From contig NZ_CP047958.1 of NCBI RefSeq assembly GCF_014304815.1, positions 868,001 to 932,000 on the forward strand: 64,000 nt of DNA. The letters are read 5' to 3'. A model generated the notes under the pieces. That model did no database searches and had not been told where the DNA came from. It saw only the letters and a program-made list of their open reading frames with translations. The stretch comes from Synechococcus sp. MIT S9220. GTDB taxonomy: Bacteria; Cyanobacteriota; Cyanobacteriia; PCC-6307; Cyanobiaceae. Made by a program: the position numbers and the translations under genes. This document shows, piece after piece, positions 17,936-28,131 of this stretch. The number at the start of each line of letters is the position of its first letter. Position 1 is the stretch's first letter.

Positions 17936-18415
17936 TCAGAAGAATTCGTCAAAGTTGTCGAAATCAACTGCTTTGAAGTTTCCAGCTTCGACCTGGGTCA
18001 TCAAGCGCTCAAGTTGAGCCCAGAGTGCACCTCCGGTGAGGATTGAGAGCACCAGTGCACTGAGATAGGCGGCACCTGAAGCAAAGCCGAAAACTTGGAG
18101 TGAGCCCCCGATGAACAAGGTGACGCCAATCAGGATCCCCGTGTAGCTCATCACGGTTTCGGCATTGCCGAGCGGTAGCAATGGCAGCCTGTCTTTTTTC
18201 CAGCCATCCAGGCGGTTCTGAACCAGCTTGGAGAAGGTGAGTCCGCAAACTACGCTGATTGCCAATCCCAGCCCTGCCATGGCATAGGGCGGTTGTTGCA
18301 GGTTGGCGTAGTCGAGAAGGATGTCATCCATGCTGAGACCGCCGAATGCTTCGGTCAGCAGGTCGATCTGAGCCTGATCGAGCTCGATGGGAGCAGTGTC
18401 GGGCGCGATCGACAT
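17936..18415 (-). CDS. Conserved cyanobacterial membrane protein, 159 aa
   Basis: Function unknown. Residues 1-45 are acidic and hydrophilic (ELDQAQIDLLTEAFGGLSMDDI). Three hydrophobic segments follow near residues 46-64 (MAGLGLAISVVCGLTFSKL), 91-110 (GILIGVTLFIGGSLQVFGF) and 113-130 (AAYLSALVLSILTGGALW). The tail is amphipathic and acidic, ending in DFDNFDEFF. There is no cleavable signal peptide. The sigma factor gene ends 25 bases away on the opposite strand, so the two are convergent. Confidence 0.7.
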   Translation of the reverse strand: MSIAPDTAPIELDQAQIDLLTEAFGGLSMDDILLDYANLQQPPYAMAGLGLAISVVCGLTFSKLVQNRLDGWKKDRLPLLPLGNAETVMSYTGILIGVTLFIGGSLQVFGFASGAAYLSALVLSILTGGALWAQLERLMTQVEAGNFKAVDFDNFDEFF

Positions 18416-18487
18416 AAGTCAGAAAAAGGATCGTTGAGACGCCATTATCGCTCTGCTACTGCAGGGGTGACGGGGCGTTAGGCCTCA

Positions 18488-20146
18488 TCAGGCCGCGAGC
18501 GGATTCAGGCGTTGCATCACACCCTCGGCGATTTGACGAGGTCCAAAGGTCTTTCGTATCAGGACAGTCAGCTCTTTCAGATCTGAGAGGTTCAGGCGGT
18601 CGTCTTTGATCAGGGTCAGCAGGAGGCGCTGACGCAGGTCTCCTCCATCTCGACTCAGCAACAAACGCAGACCTGCCCCGGCCACCGGCAGCAGTTCTCC
18701 GCTGCTCTGACCCCCCGAATAATTGCCAACAACATCGAGAAGACTTTCAAGTCGTTCGACGCGCAGATTTCCCTGCTCGTCAAAGATGACTTCCATCAGC
18801 TTCTCTCGCATTTCTTTGGTGTCGCCAGCGAGGAGTCTCTTGGCCACGTAGGGATAGGCCACCGCAATGATGCGGAAGTCGGGATCGAGTCTTAGAGCAA
18901 GGCCTTCCTGGCTCACCACGGCTCGGATGATCAGAGCGAAGCGTGCAGGCACCCGGAAGGGATAGTCGTACATCAATTCCGAGAAACGATCGGTTATCGC
19001 CTTGAAGTTGAACGAACCGACGGAATCTCCAAGACTTCCTCCCAGGGCATCTTCCAGGGCGGGAATGATCGGTGTCAGATCAGCATTGGATGCAAGGAAT
19101 CCGAGTTCCTGGAAATCTCGGGCAACCGCTTCGAAATCACGGTTGATCAGATGCACCACCGCTCCTGTGAGTGTCAGGCGATCCTGATCACTGATGGAAT
19201 CCATCATCCCGAAATCCACGTAGGCCACGTGTCCGAGATCGCCGCTGCGACCAGGGAGTGCAAAGAGATTGCCCGGGTGGGGATCGGCATGGAAGTAACC
19301 GAACTCCAGAAGTTGCTGGAGTCCGCTGATCACGCCTGTGCGAATGAGAGCCGCGGGGTCAAGGCGCTGGGACTTGAGCTCCTGTGAATCGCGAAGCTTG
19401 CTTCCCTGAATCCAGCTGGTGGTCAGAACTCGGCGGCTTGAGAGCTCTTCGTCGACATCGGGAATGGTGACTGCGTCATTGTCAGCGAACAATCTTGAGA
19501 AGTGCCTGGCGTTGTCTGCTTCGCAGCAGTAATCGATTTCTTCGAACAGGCTTCGGCCGAACTCATCAATAATTTCTCCGAGGCCAAAGCCCAGATTCAG
19601 TGGCAAAAATGGAGCGGCCAGAATCCCGAGACTGCGGATCAGCACCATGTCGCGCCGCAGAATGAACGTCAAATTCGGTCTCTGGACTTTGACGGCGACC
19701 CAGCGTTGTGTACCGACCCGAGCCTTGTAGACCTGCCCAAGACTTGCGGCTGCAACAGGTGTATTGGGAAATTCCTCAAACAGCTGATCCACTGGAGCAC
19801 CCAGTTCCGTTTCGATCGTGTTCAAAGCGATCGCATGGTCGAAGGACGGCAGATCGTCTTGAAGCCGTGTCAGCTCATCCAGCCAGTCTCGACGGATCAG
19901 ATCCGGACGGGTCGAAAGGGCCTGTCCGACCTTGATAAAACAAGGCCCGAGGTTGGTCAGGGTGCGCAGCAGAGTGCGAGCCAGATCGCGCTGAACACGG
20001 GGGTCGCTGCTGCCGCCCCTCAGCAGCAAGCTCAAGACCAGTCCCAGTAGAGCCCAGAAGATCTGGATCAGGCGCGGTATGCCGATCCATGGGCGCAACA
20101 GGAGCCATCGGACATCTCGGCCCGGGTTGTAGCGAAGCGAATCCAC
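18488..20146 (-). CDS. ABC1/AarF/UbiB family kinase-like protein
   Basis: Membrane-associated atypical kinase or ATPase; plant and cyanobacterial relatives influence quinone and lipid metabolism. All family signatures are here: the KxGQ motif in GPCFIKVGQALSTRPDLI, the Ala-rich nucleotide-binding loop (PVAAASLGQVYKARV), the catalytic and metal-binding block YFHADPHPGNLF, and YVDFGMMD in the place of DFG. Two C-terminal hydrophobic stretches are compatible with membrane contact. The length, 552, is typical of the cyanobacterial members. The gene is divergent from the PLP decarboxylase, 195 bases away. It is probably one of several ABC1 paralogues. Confidence 0.9.
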   Translation of the reverse strand: MDSLRYNPGRDVRWLLLRPWIGIPRLIQIFWALLGLVLSLLLRGGSSDPRVQRDLARTLLRTLTNLGPCFIKVGQALSTRPDLIRRDWLDELTRLQDDLPSFDHAIALNTIETELGAPVDQLFEEFPNTPVAAASLGQVYKARVGTQRWVAVKVQRPNLTFILRRDMVLIRSLGILAAPFLPLNLGFGLGEIIDEFGRSLFEEIDYCCEADNARHFSRLFADNDAVTIPDVDEELSSRRVLTTSWIQGSKLRDSQELKSQRLDPAALIRTGVISGLQQLLEFGYFHADPHPGNLFALPGRSGDLGHVAYVDFGMMDSISDQDRLTLTGAVVHLINRDFEAVARDFQELGFLASNADLTPIIPALEDALGGSLGDSVGSFNFKAITDRFSELMYDYPFRVPARFALIIRAVVSQEGLALRLDPDFRIIAVAYPYVAKRLLAGDTKEMREKLMEVIFDEQGNLRVERLESLLDVVGNYSGGQSSGELLPVAGAGLRLLLSRDGGDLRQRLLLTLIKDDRLNLSDLKELTVLIRKTFGPRQIAEGVMQRLNPLAA

Positions 20147-20341
20147 GCCCAGCAGCGCTAGGGAGTGTGGATCCTAGAGAGTCCAAAAGGTTGCTCGATG
20201 CTTCTGTGTTGCAGAGAGCGGACCGATCAACGCCGATCAGCATCGGTCAGCAACTGCAGCCGTTGCCATGCTGCATGGGGAAAGTCCAGCTGGCATCACC
20301 GAGCCGGTGATGCCCCGACCTGTTGTCTATTCCCTGCGCTC

Positions 20342-21739
20342 ATGCCGTCGCTTCTCGAGCTTCTGCGACCGGATCGACGTCTGGCTTTGCATCTTCCGGT
20401 GCATGGTCGTGGAGCAGCTCTGCCGCCACTGATGCAGCGTTTGCTGCGTCAATCACCGGGCAGCTGGGACCTGCCCGAGTTGCCAGAGATCGGTGGTCCG
20501 CTCGAATCGCACGGTGCAGTGGCAACCAGTCAGGCGCGGCTGGCTAATGCGATGAGTGTTGATCACTGTTGGTTTGGCGTGAACGGTGCCACTGGTCTGC
20601 TTCAGGCCGGTCTGCTTGCGATGGCGCAACCGGGAGAGGCTGTGCTGCTGCCTCGTAATGCCCATCGTTCGTTGATCGCTGCCTGCGAGTTGGGGGGCGT
20701 GATGCCGGTCTTTCTGCCGGTGCCGTTTTTTGCTGATCGCGGTCACGCCGGGGCGATGACTGCTGAGGGCCTGCGGCAGAGCCTGGATCCCTGGCCTGAT
20801 CCAGGTCGTCCCATTGCTGGTGCTGTTCTTGTTCACCCCACATATCACGGCTACTCCGCTGAGATTGTGGAGCTGATCGAACTACTCCACAGCAGGGGAT
20901 TGCCGGTCATGGTGGATGAAGCTCATGGCACCCATCTGGCCTTTAATGCCGAGCAGGACAGCCCTGTGTCTGCTCTTGTTGCCGGAGCTGATCTGGTTGT
21001 GCATTCCCTGCATAAATCTGCGCCTGGTCTCGCGCAGACCGCAGTTCTGTGGCATCGCTCTCAACGGTTGGACCACGAGAGAGTTCAACGTTCTCTGGCC
21101 AGACTTCAGACCACGAGTCCCAGCTCCCTTTTGCTGGCTTCCTGTGAGACAACCCTGGATTGGTTGCTGTCCAGCCGCTGGACTTCGCTCTTCGAGGCTC
21201 GTCGGCACCAAGCCATCCAGCTGATCCATGCTCTGCGAGAGCAGGGCATCTCGCTCCACTCCAGTGATGATCCCCTGCGATTAATCCTTGCAACGAGCCA
21301 GCTTGGTGTGAGTGGTCTGGATGCGGATGAGTTCTGCATGCGTCAGGGCGTGATCGCTGAGTTGCCTGAGCCTCTTTGTCTCACGTTCTGTCTTGGATTC
21401 GCTCGGCATCGGGGCTTGGCAAAGCGACTGCAGAGGATTTGGCAGGTGTTGGCTCGTGAGGGTGATGGTGTGCCGCTGGCTGTCATCCCGGATCCGCCGT
21501 TACAGAGCACGTCGATTCCTGAGCTCACCCCTGATGAAGCACAACGGCTTCCCCATCGCATTCGCCCATTGGCTGAGTGCGTTGATCAAATCGCTGCTGA
21601 GTTGATTTGCCCCTACCCGCCCGGTGTGCCACTGCTCGTCCCTGGAGAGAGAATCTCTGCAGAGCGAAGCCAATGGCTGCAGTCGCAGCATCAACGATGG
21701 CCTGTTCAGGTGCCCGGTATGGTGAAGGTTCTGGCCTGA
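20342..21739 (+). CDS. PLP-dependent Orn/Lys/Arg decarboxylase family protein
   Basis: Fold-type I PLP enzyme of the Orn/Lys/Arg decarboxylase family; the substrate is not deducible from sequence. Features: FGVNGATGLLQAGLLAM near the N-terminus, then VDEAHGTHLAF with the PLP-ring Asp and His, and the lysine that forms the internal aldimine in HSLHKSAPGLAQ, near residue 225. ATG at 20342 (MPSLLELLRP) is chosen: the open frame extends 59 codons further up but that part has no family similarity. The product of 465 residues matches the short cyanobacterial members. cdsA follows 20 bases later on the same strand and may be co-transcribed. Confidence 0.85.
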   Translation: MPSLLELLRPDRRLALHLPVHGRGAALPPLMQRLLRQSPGSWDLPELPEIGGPLESHGAVATSQARLANAMSVDHCWFGVNGATGLLQAGLLAMAQPGEAVLLPRNAHRSLIAACELGGVMPVFLPVPFFADRGHAGAMTAEGLRQSLDPWPDPGRPIAGAVLVHPTYHGYSAEIVELIELLHSRGLPVMVDEAHGTHLAFNAEQDSPVSALVAGADLVVHSLHKSAPGLAQTAVLWHRSQRLDHERVQRSLARLQTTSPSSLLLASCETTLDWLLSSRWTSLFEARRHQAIQLIHALREQGISLHSSDDPLRLILATSQLGVSGLDADEFCMRQGVIAELPEPLCLTFCLGFARHRGLAKRLQRIWQVLAREGDGVPLAVIPDPPLQSTSIPELTPDEAQRLPHRIRPLAECVDQIAAELICPYPPGVPLLVPGERISAERSQWLQSQHQRWPVQVPGMVKVLA

Positions 21740-21759
21740 TGGGCCCTGGGATCTGACAG

Positions 21760-22677
21760 GTGATTTCAGACGCCACAACCGGAAAGGCCGTGAGCAAGAG
21801 GCGAGCCGCCGATCACAAACGCCTGGTCAGCGGGGTGCTGGTGGGTCTGTTTGGTTTGGTGGTGGTGGGTCTGGGTGGTTGGTGGTTCACGATCGCCCTG
21901 GGGGTGATCGTGCATCTGGGTTTGCTGGAGTTCTTCCGCATGGCCCAGTTCAAAGGCATGCGTCCAGCCACAAAAACCACACTTGTGGCCTGCCAATTAC
22001 TGCTGATCAGCACTCAGTGGTCTGTGAACGGAGGCATCGCATCTTCTCTCGCTGATGCGGTTTTGCCGCTCTCTGGAGCTGCCATCTGTGGCTGGTTGCT
22101 GCTGCAGCCGATTACCGGTTCGATTGCGGACATCGCCGCGTCGATCTTTGGACTGTTCTATCTGGGGTTTCTGCCCAGTCACTGGTTGCGGCTTCGCAAC
22201 CTTGAGGCTGTAGATATCGCCCCCCTGGTGGATTACATGTCCTGGACCTGGATCAGCTCCGGTCTGCTGATCACGTTGATGGCCTGCCTGATGGTGGTCG
22301 CGAGTGATATCGGCTCTTACGTCATCGGTCGGCGCTTTGGTCACCACCCTCTCTCTCCAATTTCCCCAGGCAAAACGATTGAAGGGGCGTATGGAGGACT
22401 GGTCTCTGCGGTGCTGATCGGTGCGCTTGGCGGTGCACTGCTGGAGTGGCCCTACGGACCTCTCGCCGGCGGTTGTCTGGGTGCGCTCGTCGCCCTGTTT
22501 GCTCTGGTGGGTGATCTCACCGAATCGATGATGAAGCGTGATGCCGGCGTGAAGGATTCCGGGGATGCCCTCCCGGGCCATGGCGGAATTCTGGATCGGA
22601 TCGACAGCTATTTGTTCACACCAGCGGTGGTGTTTTACGTGGTGACCCTGGTGATGCCCGTGATGGCTCCAGGTTGA
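21760..22677 (+). CDS. cdsA: Phosphatidate cytidylyltransferase
   Basis: Makes CDP-diacylglycerol from CTP and phosphatidate in the cytoplasmic membrane, the branch point for phosphatidylglycerol. There are about six to eight hydrophobic segments. The family signature is complete in MMKRDAGVKDSGDALPGHGG followed by ILDRIDS near the C-terminus. IGRRFGHHPLSPISPGKTIEG is also typical. The start is GTG at 21760; another GTG at 21790 (MSKRRAADHKRL) would remove ten unconserved residues. It overlaps nothing, but its stop lies next to the triplicated 15-bp repeat at 22682-22726. Confidence 0.93.
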   Translation: MISDATTGKAVSKRRAADHKRLVSGVLVGLFGLVVVGLGGWWFTIALGVIVHLGLLEFFRMAQFKGMRPATKTTLVACQLLLISTQWSVNGGIASSLADAVLPLSGAAICGWLLLQPITGSIADIAASIFGLFYLGFLPSHWLRLRNLEAVDIAPLVDYMSWTWISSGLLITLMACLMVVASDIGSYVIGRRFGHHPLSPISPGKTIEGAYGGLVSAVLIGALGGALLEWPYGPLAGGCLGALVALFALVGDLTESMMKRDAGVKDSGDALPGHGGILDRIDSYLFTPAVVFYVVTLVMPVMAPG

Positions 22678-22681
22678 ACGT

Positions 22682-22726
22682 TTCAGGGATGAACTGTTCA
22701 GGGATGAACTGTTCAGGGATGAACTG
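22682..22726. repeat. Three perfect tandem copies of a 15-bp unit, across the stop of the DUF2993 gene
   Basis: The unit TTCAGGGATGAACTG occurs three times in a row at 22682-22696, 22697-22711 and 22712-22726. On the minus strand it reads in frame with the DUF2993 gene, so each unit holds Val-His-Pro followed by TGA. The gene stops in the innermost copy, and two further in-frame copies of the same stop follow. Confidence 0.9.
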
Positions 22727-23342
22727 TGGCGTTGCCTTTGATCACCAACTGACCGCCCTGCAGCCTTGCATCGATGATCTTGATGGAAGGATCCATGGGC
22801 AGCAACAATTCTGCTTCCGCATCGCAGTGGTTCACTCTGATCGTGCCCCGATCCGCGCAGAGGAAGAAGCTTCGTTGCACTGGGTCTTTGCCTGTGATCA
22901 CCTCCGCGGTGAGCACCAATCGATCGTTGTCGATCGCCAGTGAGCGCAGCGGTGTTAGGCCCATCAGCTGTTCCGCCAGTAGATCCGCTAACCATCTCCA
23001 GCGATCAGTCGCCAGAGCCTTGTTGAGATCAGTTCCGCTCAGCACCACCTCCCCCTCGATGCTGAAAGGGTCCTTGAGTTGCAGTGGCTGGTTGGGTTGA
23101 CCAGGGCGGAATATTGTTTTCAGTTCGTCGGATTGCAATTCGGCGCGCAGCAGTGGCAGTTGTTCAAAACTCACTCTGCGAGCCTCGAGCGAGACACCTT
23201 TTAGCCGACCTCTCAGCAGCTCAATCGCTGAACCCTGAAGGGCCAAATTCAACTCCTCAACAGAGTCGCACTGGTTGCGAATCCAGCGTTGAAGACCGCT
23301 GGCCAGGAGCTGGAGAACGGGGCCTGAGCTGGTCTGGGGCAT
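22713..23342 (-). CDS. DUF2993 family protein
   Basis: A member of the DUF2993 (LmeA-like) family, common in cyanobacteria and actinobacteria; molecular role unknown here. The N-terminus is QLLASGLQRWIRNQCDSVEELNLAL. Alternating short strands follow, typical of the beta-rich lipid-binding-like fold (LRGRLKGVSLEARRVSFE, PFSIEGEVVLSGTDLNKAL). No clear signal peptide is visible; the N-terminus is only weakly hydrophobic, so attachment or export cannot be stated. The C-terminus ends within a 15-bp tandem repeat. It is convergent with cdsA and lies 36 bases from the alpha/beta hydrolase gene end. Confidence 0.8.
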   Translation of the reverse strand: MPQTSSGPVLQLLASGLQRWIRNQCDSVEELNLALQGSAIELLRGRLKGVSLEARRVSFEQLPLLRAELQSDELKTIFRPGQPNQPLQLKDPFSIEGEVVLSGTDLNKALATDRWRWLADLLAEQLMGLTPLRSLAIDNDRLVLTAEVITGKDPVQRSFFLCADRGTIRVNHCDAEAELLLPMDPSIKIIDARLQGGQLVIKGNATVHP

Positions 23343-23378
23343 GGAAGCTGAGCACCACGATGGCGGATCAGAACCTCA

Positions 23379-24278
23379 TCATCCGATGAGGTCCGAGGGA
23401 TGGCTGGTCAACAGCGTGGATTGGAACCAGTTGAGACAGCGTTCGGCCACTCGATCGGGCTGATCGATGTGCGGAAGATGTCCGCAATCCTCGAACTGCT
23501 CAATCCTGTCGTTGAGGATCAGAGCCGCCGCTTTCTTTTGTGGAGCCCTGAGGATCCTGTCGTTGTCTCCCCAAATCACGTGCAGAGGCTGGTCGGGAAG
23601 CGGTGTGCCGCAACCTGAAAATCCTCCGCTGCGGGCAAACGCTGCGAGTGCCTCTGCCCAACCGGGGCACTGCAGATGCAGTGAAGCGATCTGTTCTTCC
23701 GCGGCACCCACGTTGGCGTCTGGATCGGCAAAGGCCTGGCGGCAAAGGCCTCGACGCACTCCTGGGCGACTGAGGAACCAGGCGCCGAAGCGATCCAGCA
23801 GAGGGGGGACTGGCATCGGTTTGCCAGTGAGTCCTGCTGGGGCAAGCAGCATCAAGGACTTGATCTGATGCGGGTGACGGCGTGCCATTTCCACGCCAAC
23901 GGACCCTCCCATCGAAGCTCCGATCAAGCCGCATGGAGCTGCCTTGGGGATGTGCTCGAGCACGGCATCCAGATGACTGAGCACTTGTTCGGGACCGTAG
24001 ATCGCATCGAGGGGACGCGGTGAGAAGCCAAAGCCGAACAGGTCAGGAATGAACAGTTGAAAGTGTTGCCTCAGCAGTGGGGCCAGGCGCCGATATTCCA
24101 AGAAACTGCTGTCGAACCCGTGCAGCAACAACAAAGGGGGACCCTGCCCCACCACAGCAACAGGAAATGGTGCGTCAATCTTGAGTTCTGGCAGCTCCCA
24201 CCACTCGAGATGCTCCGCCAGGTTGCTGGCCTTGGGGTCCAACAGTTCGCCTTTGATCGAATCCAGCAGATCTTTCAA
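23379..24278 (-). CDS. Alpha/beta hydrolase
   Basis: Serine hydrolase of the alpha/beta fold; substrate unknown. The oxyanion-hole region is LLLLHGFDSSFLEYRRLAPLL. The nucleophile elbow is GASMGGSVGVE with Ser near residue 121, the acid is in VIWGDNDRIL and the catalytic His in CGHLPHIDQPDRV, so the triad is complete. Length 299. There is no signal peptide. Its start overlaps the stop of the GldA-like dehydrogenase gene by 4 bases, so the two are translationally coupled and could act on related compounds. Confidence 0.88.
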   Translation of the reverse strand: MKDLLDSIKGELLDPKASNLAEHLEWWELPELKIDAPFPVAVVGQGPPLLLLHGFDSSFLEYRRLAPLLRQHFQLFIPDLFGFGFSPRPLDAIYGPEQVLSHLDAVLEHIPKAAPCGLIGASMGGSVGVEMARRHPHQIKSLMLLAPAGLTGKPMPVPPLLDRFGAWFLSRPGVRRGLCRQAFADPDANVGAAEEQIASLHLQCPGWAEALAAFARSGGFSGCGTPLPDQPLHVIWGDNDRILRAPQKKAAALILNDRIEQFEDCGHLPHIDQPDRVAERCLNWFQSTLLTSHPSDLIG

Positions 24279-25399
24279 GGCAAAACTGCGCTTGTTTCAG
24301 CAGCTCCCACAAGGGCTTCCATCAGTGCGCCTGGAGTGACTTCGAAAGGAAGATGATGTAGATCAGATCCGTCTCGACAGGCGAACTGGCAGACCTGCTG
24401 CAATTGATTGAGGCTGGCTTGACCCAGCCCCAGGTCATCAAGGCAGACGGGCAAACCCAGTTCTCGCAGCAGAGGCAAGAGCTGGCGATGGGCTTGCGCC
24501 GCTAAACGATTGCCGCCGAGACGCTCCTCGAGGCGCAACTGAACGAGTACGCCAAAGCCCACCTTCTCGCCATGGAGAACGGAATGGCACGCTTCGAGCT
24601 GAGTGAGACCGTTATGAACTGCGTGAGCGGCGACGGTTCGACAGCGAGCTCCACCAAGACCGCCAATCACTCCTGCAGTGAGTCCGCAGGCATCCACAAC
24701 CCGCTTCCAAGCCTCGCAGCCAGGTTCTTGGATGGCCTCGATGCTGTCGATTAGCAGCTGGTCTCGCAGAACTCGGGCCATTTGCACAGCTTGCTGAATG
24801 ACTCCGTCTTGGCTCGATCCGCTGCTCACGGAGGCTTCGTACCACTTGGCCAGCGCGTCGGCGATCCCACTGGCCAGGGTGCGTGTCGGTGCCTTTATCA
24901 GCAGCTCATGATCGAAAACCAGCAGATCAGGGCAATGCCTGAGGCTTTGATCACGATCAAAAGCTCCATCAGGGCTGTACAGATTCGAGAGGGCAGTCCA
25001 CCCGGCACAGGTTGCCGCGCTCAGTGGAACCGTGACACAAGGGACTTCGAGTCTGTCGGCCAGCAATTTTCCACTGTCGAGAACCTTGCCACCCCCTGCA
25101 GCGATCACTCCATCGCACGACTGTCGAACAAAATCGTTCTGGAGCCTCTGAAGATCAAGCTCACAGCAATCGTGCTCGAGATTCTGCTGGAACACTCTCA
25201 GACCGCTTTGATTCAGCTCACGACAAAGCTTGGACCGAATCGCCTGCGTGGACTCACTCCTGCCAAGCAGCAATGGATTACGACAGAGCTTTGAAATTGG
25301 CTTCTGAGCTTCAATCCAGGCTCCCGACCCACGAATGACCTGGGCGGGAGCGATGGAATGAACTGAGATTGGACTGTTGCTGGAGTCTGTTTGGATCAT
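24275..25399 (-). CDS. Iron-containing alcohol / glycerol dehydrogenase family protein
   Basis: Metal-dependent NAD(P) dehydrogenase of the GldA/sn-glycerol-1-phosphate dehydrogenase superfamily. The cofactor-binding Gly-rich region is VIAAGGGKVLDSGKLLA near residue 100 and VPLSAATCAGWTALSNLY follows. The metal ligands appear to be Asp in DALAKWYEAS, His in AVHNGLTQL and His in VLHGEKVGFGV. The protein is 374 residues, which fits GldA. I do not assign a substrate; the family uses glycerol and several other polyols. It lies between clpC, whose stop is 5 bases upstream, and the overlapping alpha/beta hydrolase, all leftward. Confidence 0.85.
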   Translation of the reverse strand: MIQTDSSNSPISVHSIAPAQVIRGSGAWIEAQKPISKLCRNPLLLGRSESTQAIRSKLCRELNQSGLRVFQQNLEHDCCELDLQRLQNDFVRQSCDGVIAAGGGKVLDSGKLLADRLEVPCVTVPLSAATCAGWTALSNLYSPDGAFDRDQSLRHCPDLLVFDHELLIKAPTRTLASGIADALAKWYEASVSSGSSQDGVIQQAVQMARVLRDQLLIDSIEAIQEPGCEAWKRVVDACGLTAGVIGGLGGARCRTVAAHAVHNGLTQLEACHSVLHGEKVGFGVLVQLRLEERLGGNRLAAQAHRQLLPLLRELGLPVCLDDLGLGQASLNQLQQVCQFACRDGSDLHHLPFEVTPGALMEALVGAAETSAVLP

Positions 25400-25404
25400 C
25401 CAGG

Positions 25405-27993
25405 TCAGAGACCGGCACCAGCGAGCGCAGGGGTTTCGCTGGGTACAGCGGATAGATGCTTGACCACCACTTTGCCATCTTCCACATCCACTTCCGCTGA
25501 ATCGCCATCTTTGATGCGACCTGAAAGGACCTCTTCGGCAAGGCTGTCTTCAAGTAAACGCATCACAGCTCGACGCAAGGGACGGGCGCCATAAGCAGGG
25601 TTGTAACCCTCTTCAACGAGACGCTCTTTAAAGGCATTGGACACGGACAAGGTGATGCCTTTTTCGCCGATGCGGTTGAAGACCTCCCGCAACATGATTT
25701 CTGCAATCTCCTTGACCTCTTCGCGATTCAGTTGCCTGAAGACGATGATTTCATCAAGGCGATTGAGGAATTCAGGACGGAAATACTGCTTAAGCTCTTC
25801 ATTGACGAGCGACTTAATGCGGTTGTACTGATTCTCCTCGGCGTTTTCATCGCCAGAGAATTCGAAGCCAAGACCACCGCCACCTTTCTCAATCACTTTC
25901 GAACCAATGTTCGAGGTCATGATGATCAGAGTGTTCTTGAAGTCGACAGTTCGGCCCTTGGAATCGGTGAGGCGTCCATCTTCCAGCAACTGCAAAAGAA
26001 GATTGAACACATCAGGATGCGCTTTCTCAATCTCATCGAACAGAACAACCGTGTAAGGACGGCGGCGGACCGCTTCGGTCAGCTGTCCACCCTCATTGAA
26101 ACCCACATAGCCAGGAGGTGAACCGATCAGTTTGCTGACCGTGTGCCTCTCCATGAATTCCGACATGTCAAGTCGGATCATGGCGTCTTCACTGCCGAAG
26201 AAGTAGGCAGCTAAGGCTTTTGTGAGTTCAGTCTTACCCACACCGGTCGGGCCGGAGAAAATGAAGCTGGCAATCGGGCGATTTGGGTTTTTAAGGCCAA
26301 CACGCGCCCGTCGAATCGCTTTCGAAACCGCTTTCACAGCTTCGTCCTGACCAATCAGACGCTTGTGGAGCGTCTCTTCCATATTGAGCAGCTTGACGGA
26401 CTCACTTTCAGTGAGTTTCTGCACTGGTACACCCGTCCACGAGGCCACAATCTGGGCGATGTCCTCCTCGCTCACGACCGGGGTCGTTGTTTCGGCCACT
26501 ACACCCTGGAAGGATGATTGTTCGGAACTTCCAGTCGTGGACTCAGTAGAAGGTTCGACTGTTTCGGTGGTTTCCGAAGCTTCGCTGGGAGTGTCTTGGC
26601 GACTGCTCTGCAGAAGGGTGCGGATTTTTTCGCGAAGTTCAACTTCCTTGTCCCTCAGCTCTCCGGCACGAGCAAAATCTTGCTCGCGAACGGCATCTTC
26701 CTTGTCTTTCTGCACTGTGCGCAGCTCTTTATCGACTTCCTTGGCTTCAGGTGGAAGCTTGGAATTCAGCAGACGCACGCGACTGCCGGCTTCATCGATC
26801 AAATCGATGGCCTTGTCAGGCAGAAAGCGATCGGAGATGTAACGATCGCCGAGGGTGGCCGCTGCTTCAAGGGCCTCATCGGTGATGCGCAGACGGTGAT
26901 GTTGTTCGTAGCGCTCACGCAGACCACGCAGGATTTCGATGGTGTCTTCGATCGACGGTTCACCAACGTTGACGGGCTGGAAACGTCGCTCCAGAGCAGC
27001 ATCCCGCTCAATGTGCTTGCGGTACTCATCCAGTGTGGTGGCTCCGATGCACTGAAGCTCACCTCGGGCGAGAGCAGGTTTGAGGATGTTGGCAGCATCA
27101 ATGGCACCCTCTGCCGCACCAGCACCGATCAGGGTGTGCACCTCGTCGATCACAAGGATCACGTTGCCCGCACCCTTGATCTCCTCCATGATTTTTTTGA
27201 GGCGCTCCTCAAATTCGCCCCGGTACTTGGTGCCAGCGACCAGTAGACCAATATCAAGGGTTAGAACACGCTTGTCTTCAAGGATGTCGGGAATATCACC
27301 CTGCTGGATGCGCTGAGCCAAACCTTCGGCGATGGCGGTTTTGCCGACCCCTGGCTCACCGATCAACACAGGGTTGTTTTTGGTGCGCCGACCAAGGATC
27401 TGAATGACTCGGTCAATTTCGTTGTGGCGTCCAACCACCGGATCGAGCTTGGCTTCGCTGGCCAGCTGGGTGAGGTTGCTGCCGAATTCATCGAGTGTGG
27501 GTGTTTTGGTGGATCCCTTGGCACCGGAACCACCGCCGCCTCCAGCACCCACCTCAGCCGTTTCGCCCAGCATCCGAATGACTTGGGTGCGGACCTTGGC
27601 AAGGTCAACCCCGAGATTTTCGAGGACACGCGCTGCAACACCCTCACCTTCACGGATCAGCCCTAACAGCAGATGCTCAGTACCGATGTAGTTGTGACCG
27701 AGCTGGCGCGCTTCCTCGAGAGAGAGCTCGAGCACACGTTTGGCTCTGGGTGTGAACGGAATCTCGACTGCGACGAAACCGGAGCCACGCCCGATGATTT
27801 TTTCAACTTCTACACGGGCATCCTTGAGATTCACCCCCATGGACTTGAGCACTTTGGCTGCGACCCCAGTTCCCTCACCGATCAGCCCGAGCAGGATCTG
27901 CTCGGTACCAACGAAATTGTGACCCAGTCGTCTTGCCTCTTCCTGGGCAAGCATGATCACCTTGATGGCCTTCTCGGTAAACCTCTCGAACAT
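25405..27993 (-). CDS. clpC: ATP-dependent Clp protease ATPase subunit ClpC
   Basis: Hsp100 unfoldase that feeds proteins to ClpP; essential in cyanobacteria. The N-domain has two Clp_N repeats (residues about 1-145). The first AAA domain carries Walker [16 protein letters not shown] near residue 211. The UVR coiled-coil motif is around residues 435-470, and the second AAA domain carries [14 protein letters not shown] near residue 578. The C-terminal [13 protein letters not shown] is also family-specific. A Ser/Thr/Glu-rich linker at about 480-510 is less conserved. Length 862 is normal. The gene is followed by the GldA-like gene. Confidence 0.96.
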   Translation of the reverse strand: MFERFTEKAIKVIMLAQEEARRLGHNFVGTEQILLGLIGEGTGVAAKVLKSMGVNLKDARVEVEKIIGRGSGFVAVEIPFTPRAKRVLELSLEEARQLGHNYIGTEHLLLGLIREGEGVAARVLENLGVDLAKVRTQVIRMLGETAEVGAGGGGGSGAKGSTKTPTLDEFGSNLTQLASEAKLDPVVGRHNEIDRVIQILGRRTKNNPVLIGEPGVGKTAIAEGLAQRIQQGDIPDILEDKRVLTLDIGLLVAGTKYRGEFEERLKKIMEEIKGAGNVILVIDEVHTLIGAGAAEGAIDAANILKPALARGELQCIGATTLDEYRKHIERDAALERRFQPVNVGEPSIEDTIEILRGLRERYEQHHRLRITDEALEAAATLGDRYISDRFLPDKAIDLIDEAGSRVRLLNSKLPPEAKEVDKELRTVQKDKEDAVREQDFARAGELRDKEVELREKIRTLLQSSRQDTPSEASETTETVEPSTESTTGSSEQSSFQGVVAETTTPVVSEEDIAQIVASWTGVPVQKLTESESVKLLNMEETLHKRLIGQDEAVKAVSKAIRRARVGLKNPNRPIASFIFSGPTGVGKTELTKALAAYFFGSEDAMIRLDMSEFMERHTVSKLIGSPPGYVGFNEGGQLTEAVRRRPYTVVLFDEIEKAHPDVFNLLLQLLEDGRLTDSKGRTVDFKNTLIIMTSNIGSKVIEKGGGGLGFEFSGDENAEENQYNRIKSLVNEELKQYFRPEFLNRLDEIIVFRQLNREEVKEIAEIMLREVFNRIGEKGITLSVSNAFKERLVEEGYNPAYGARPLRRAVMRLLEDSLAEEVLSGRIKDGDSAEVDVEDGKVVVKHLSAVPSETPALAGAGL

Positions 27994-28131
27994 TGTTCAG
28001 GCCGACAGCTGTTCAACCCAACCTATCAGGGCTGAACGGGTAGTTGTGGATCGATGATCCAAAGGCACATCCCAGTGTTGCTGCGGGTTGATTGCCCCAG
28101 AAAGTATTAATCAATGCCGAAATGTGTTCCT

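Noticed and set aside
21997-22995. 332-aa open frame opposite cdsA
   Set aside because: It lies wholly opposite a well supported gene and has the Gln/His/Arg-rich composition of an antisense shadow.
26518-27246. 242-aa open frame opposite clpC
   Set aside because: Shadow of clpC codons; no family features.
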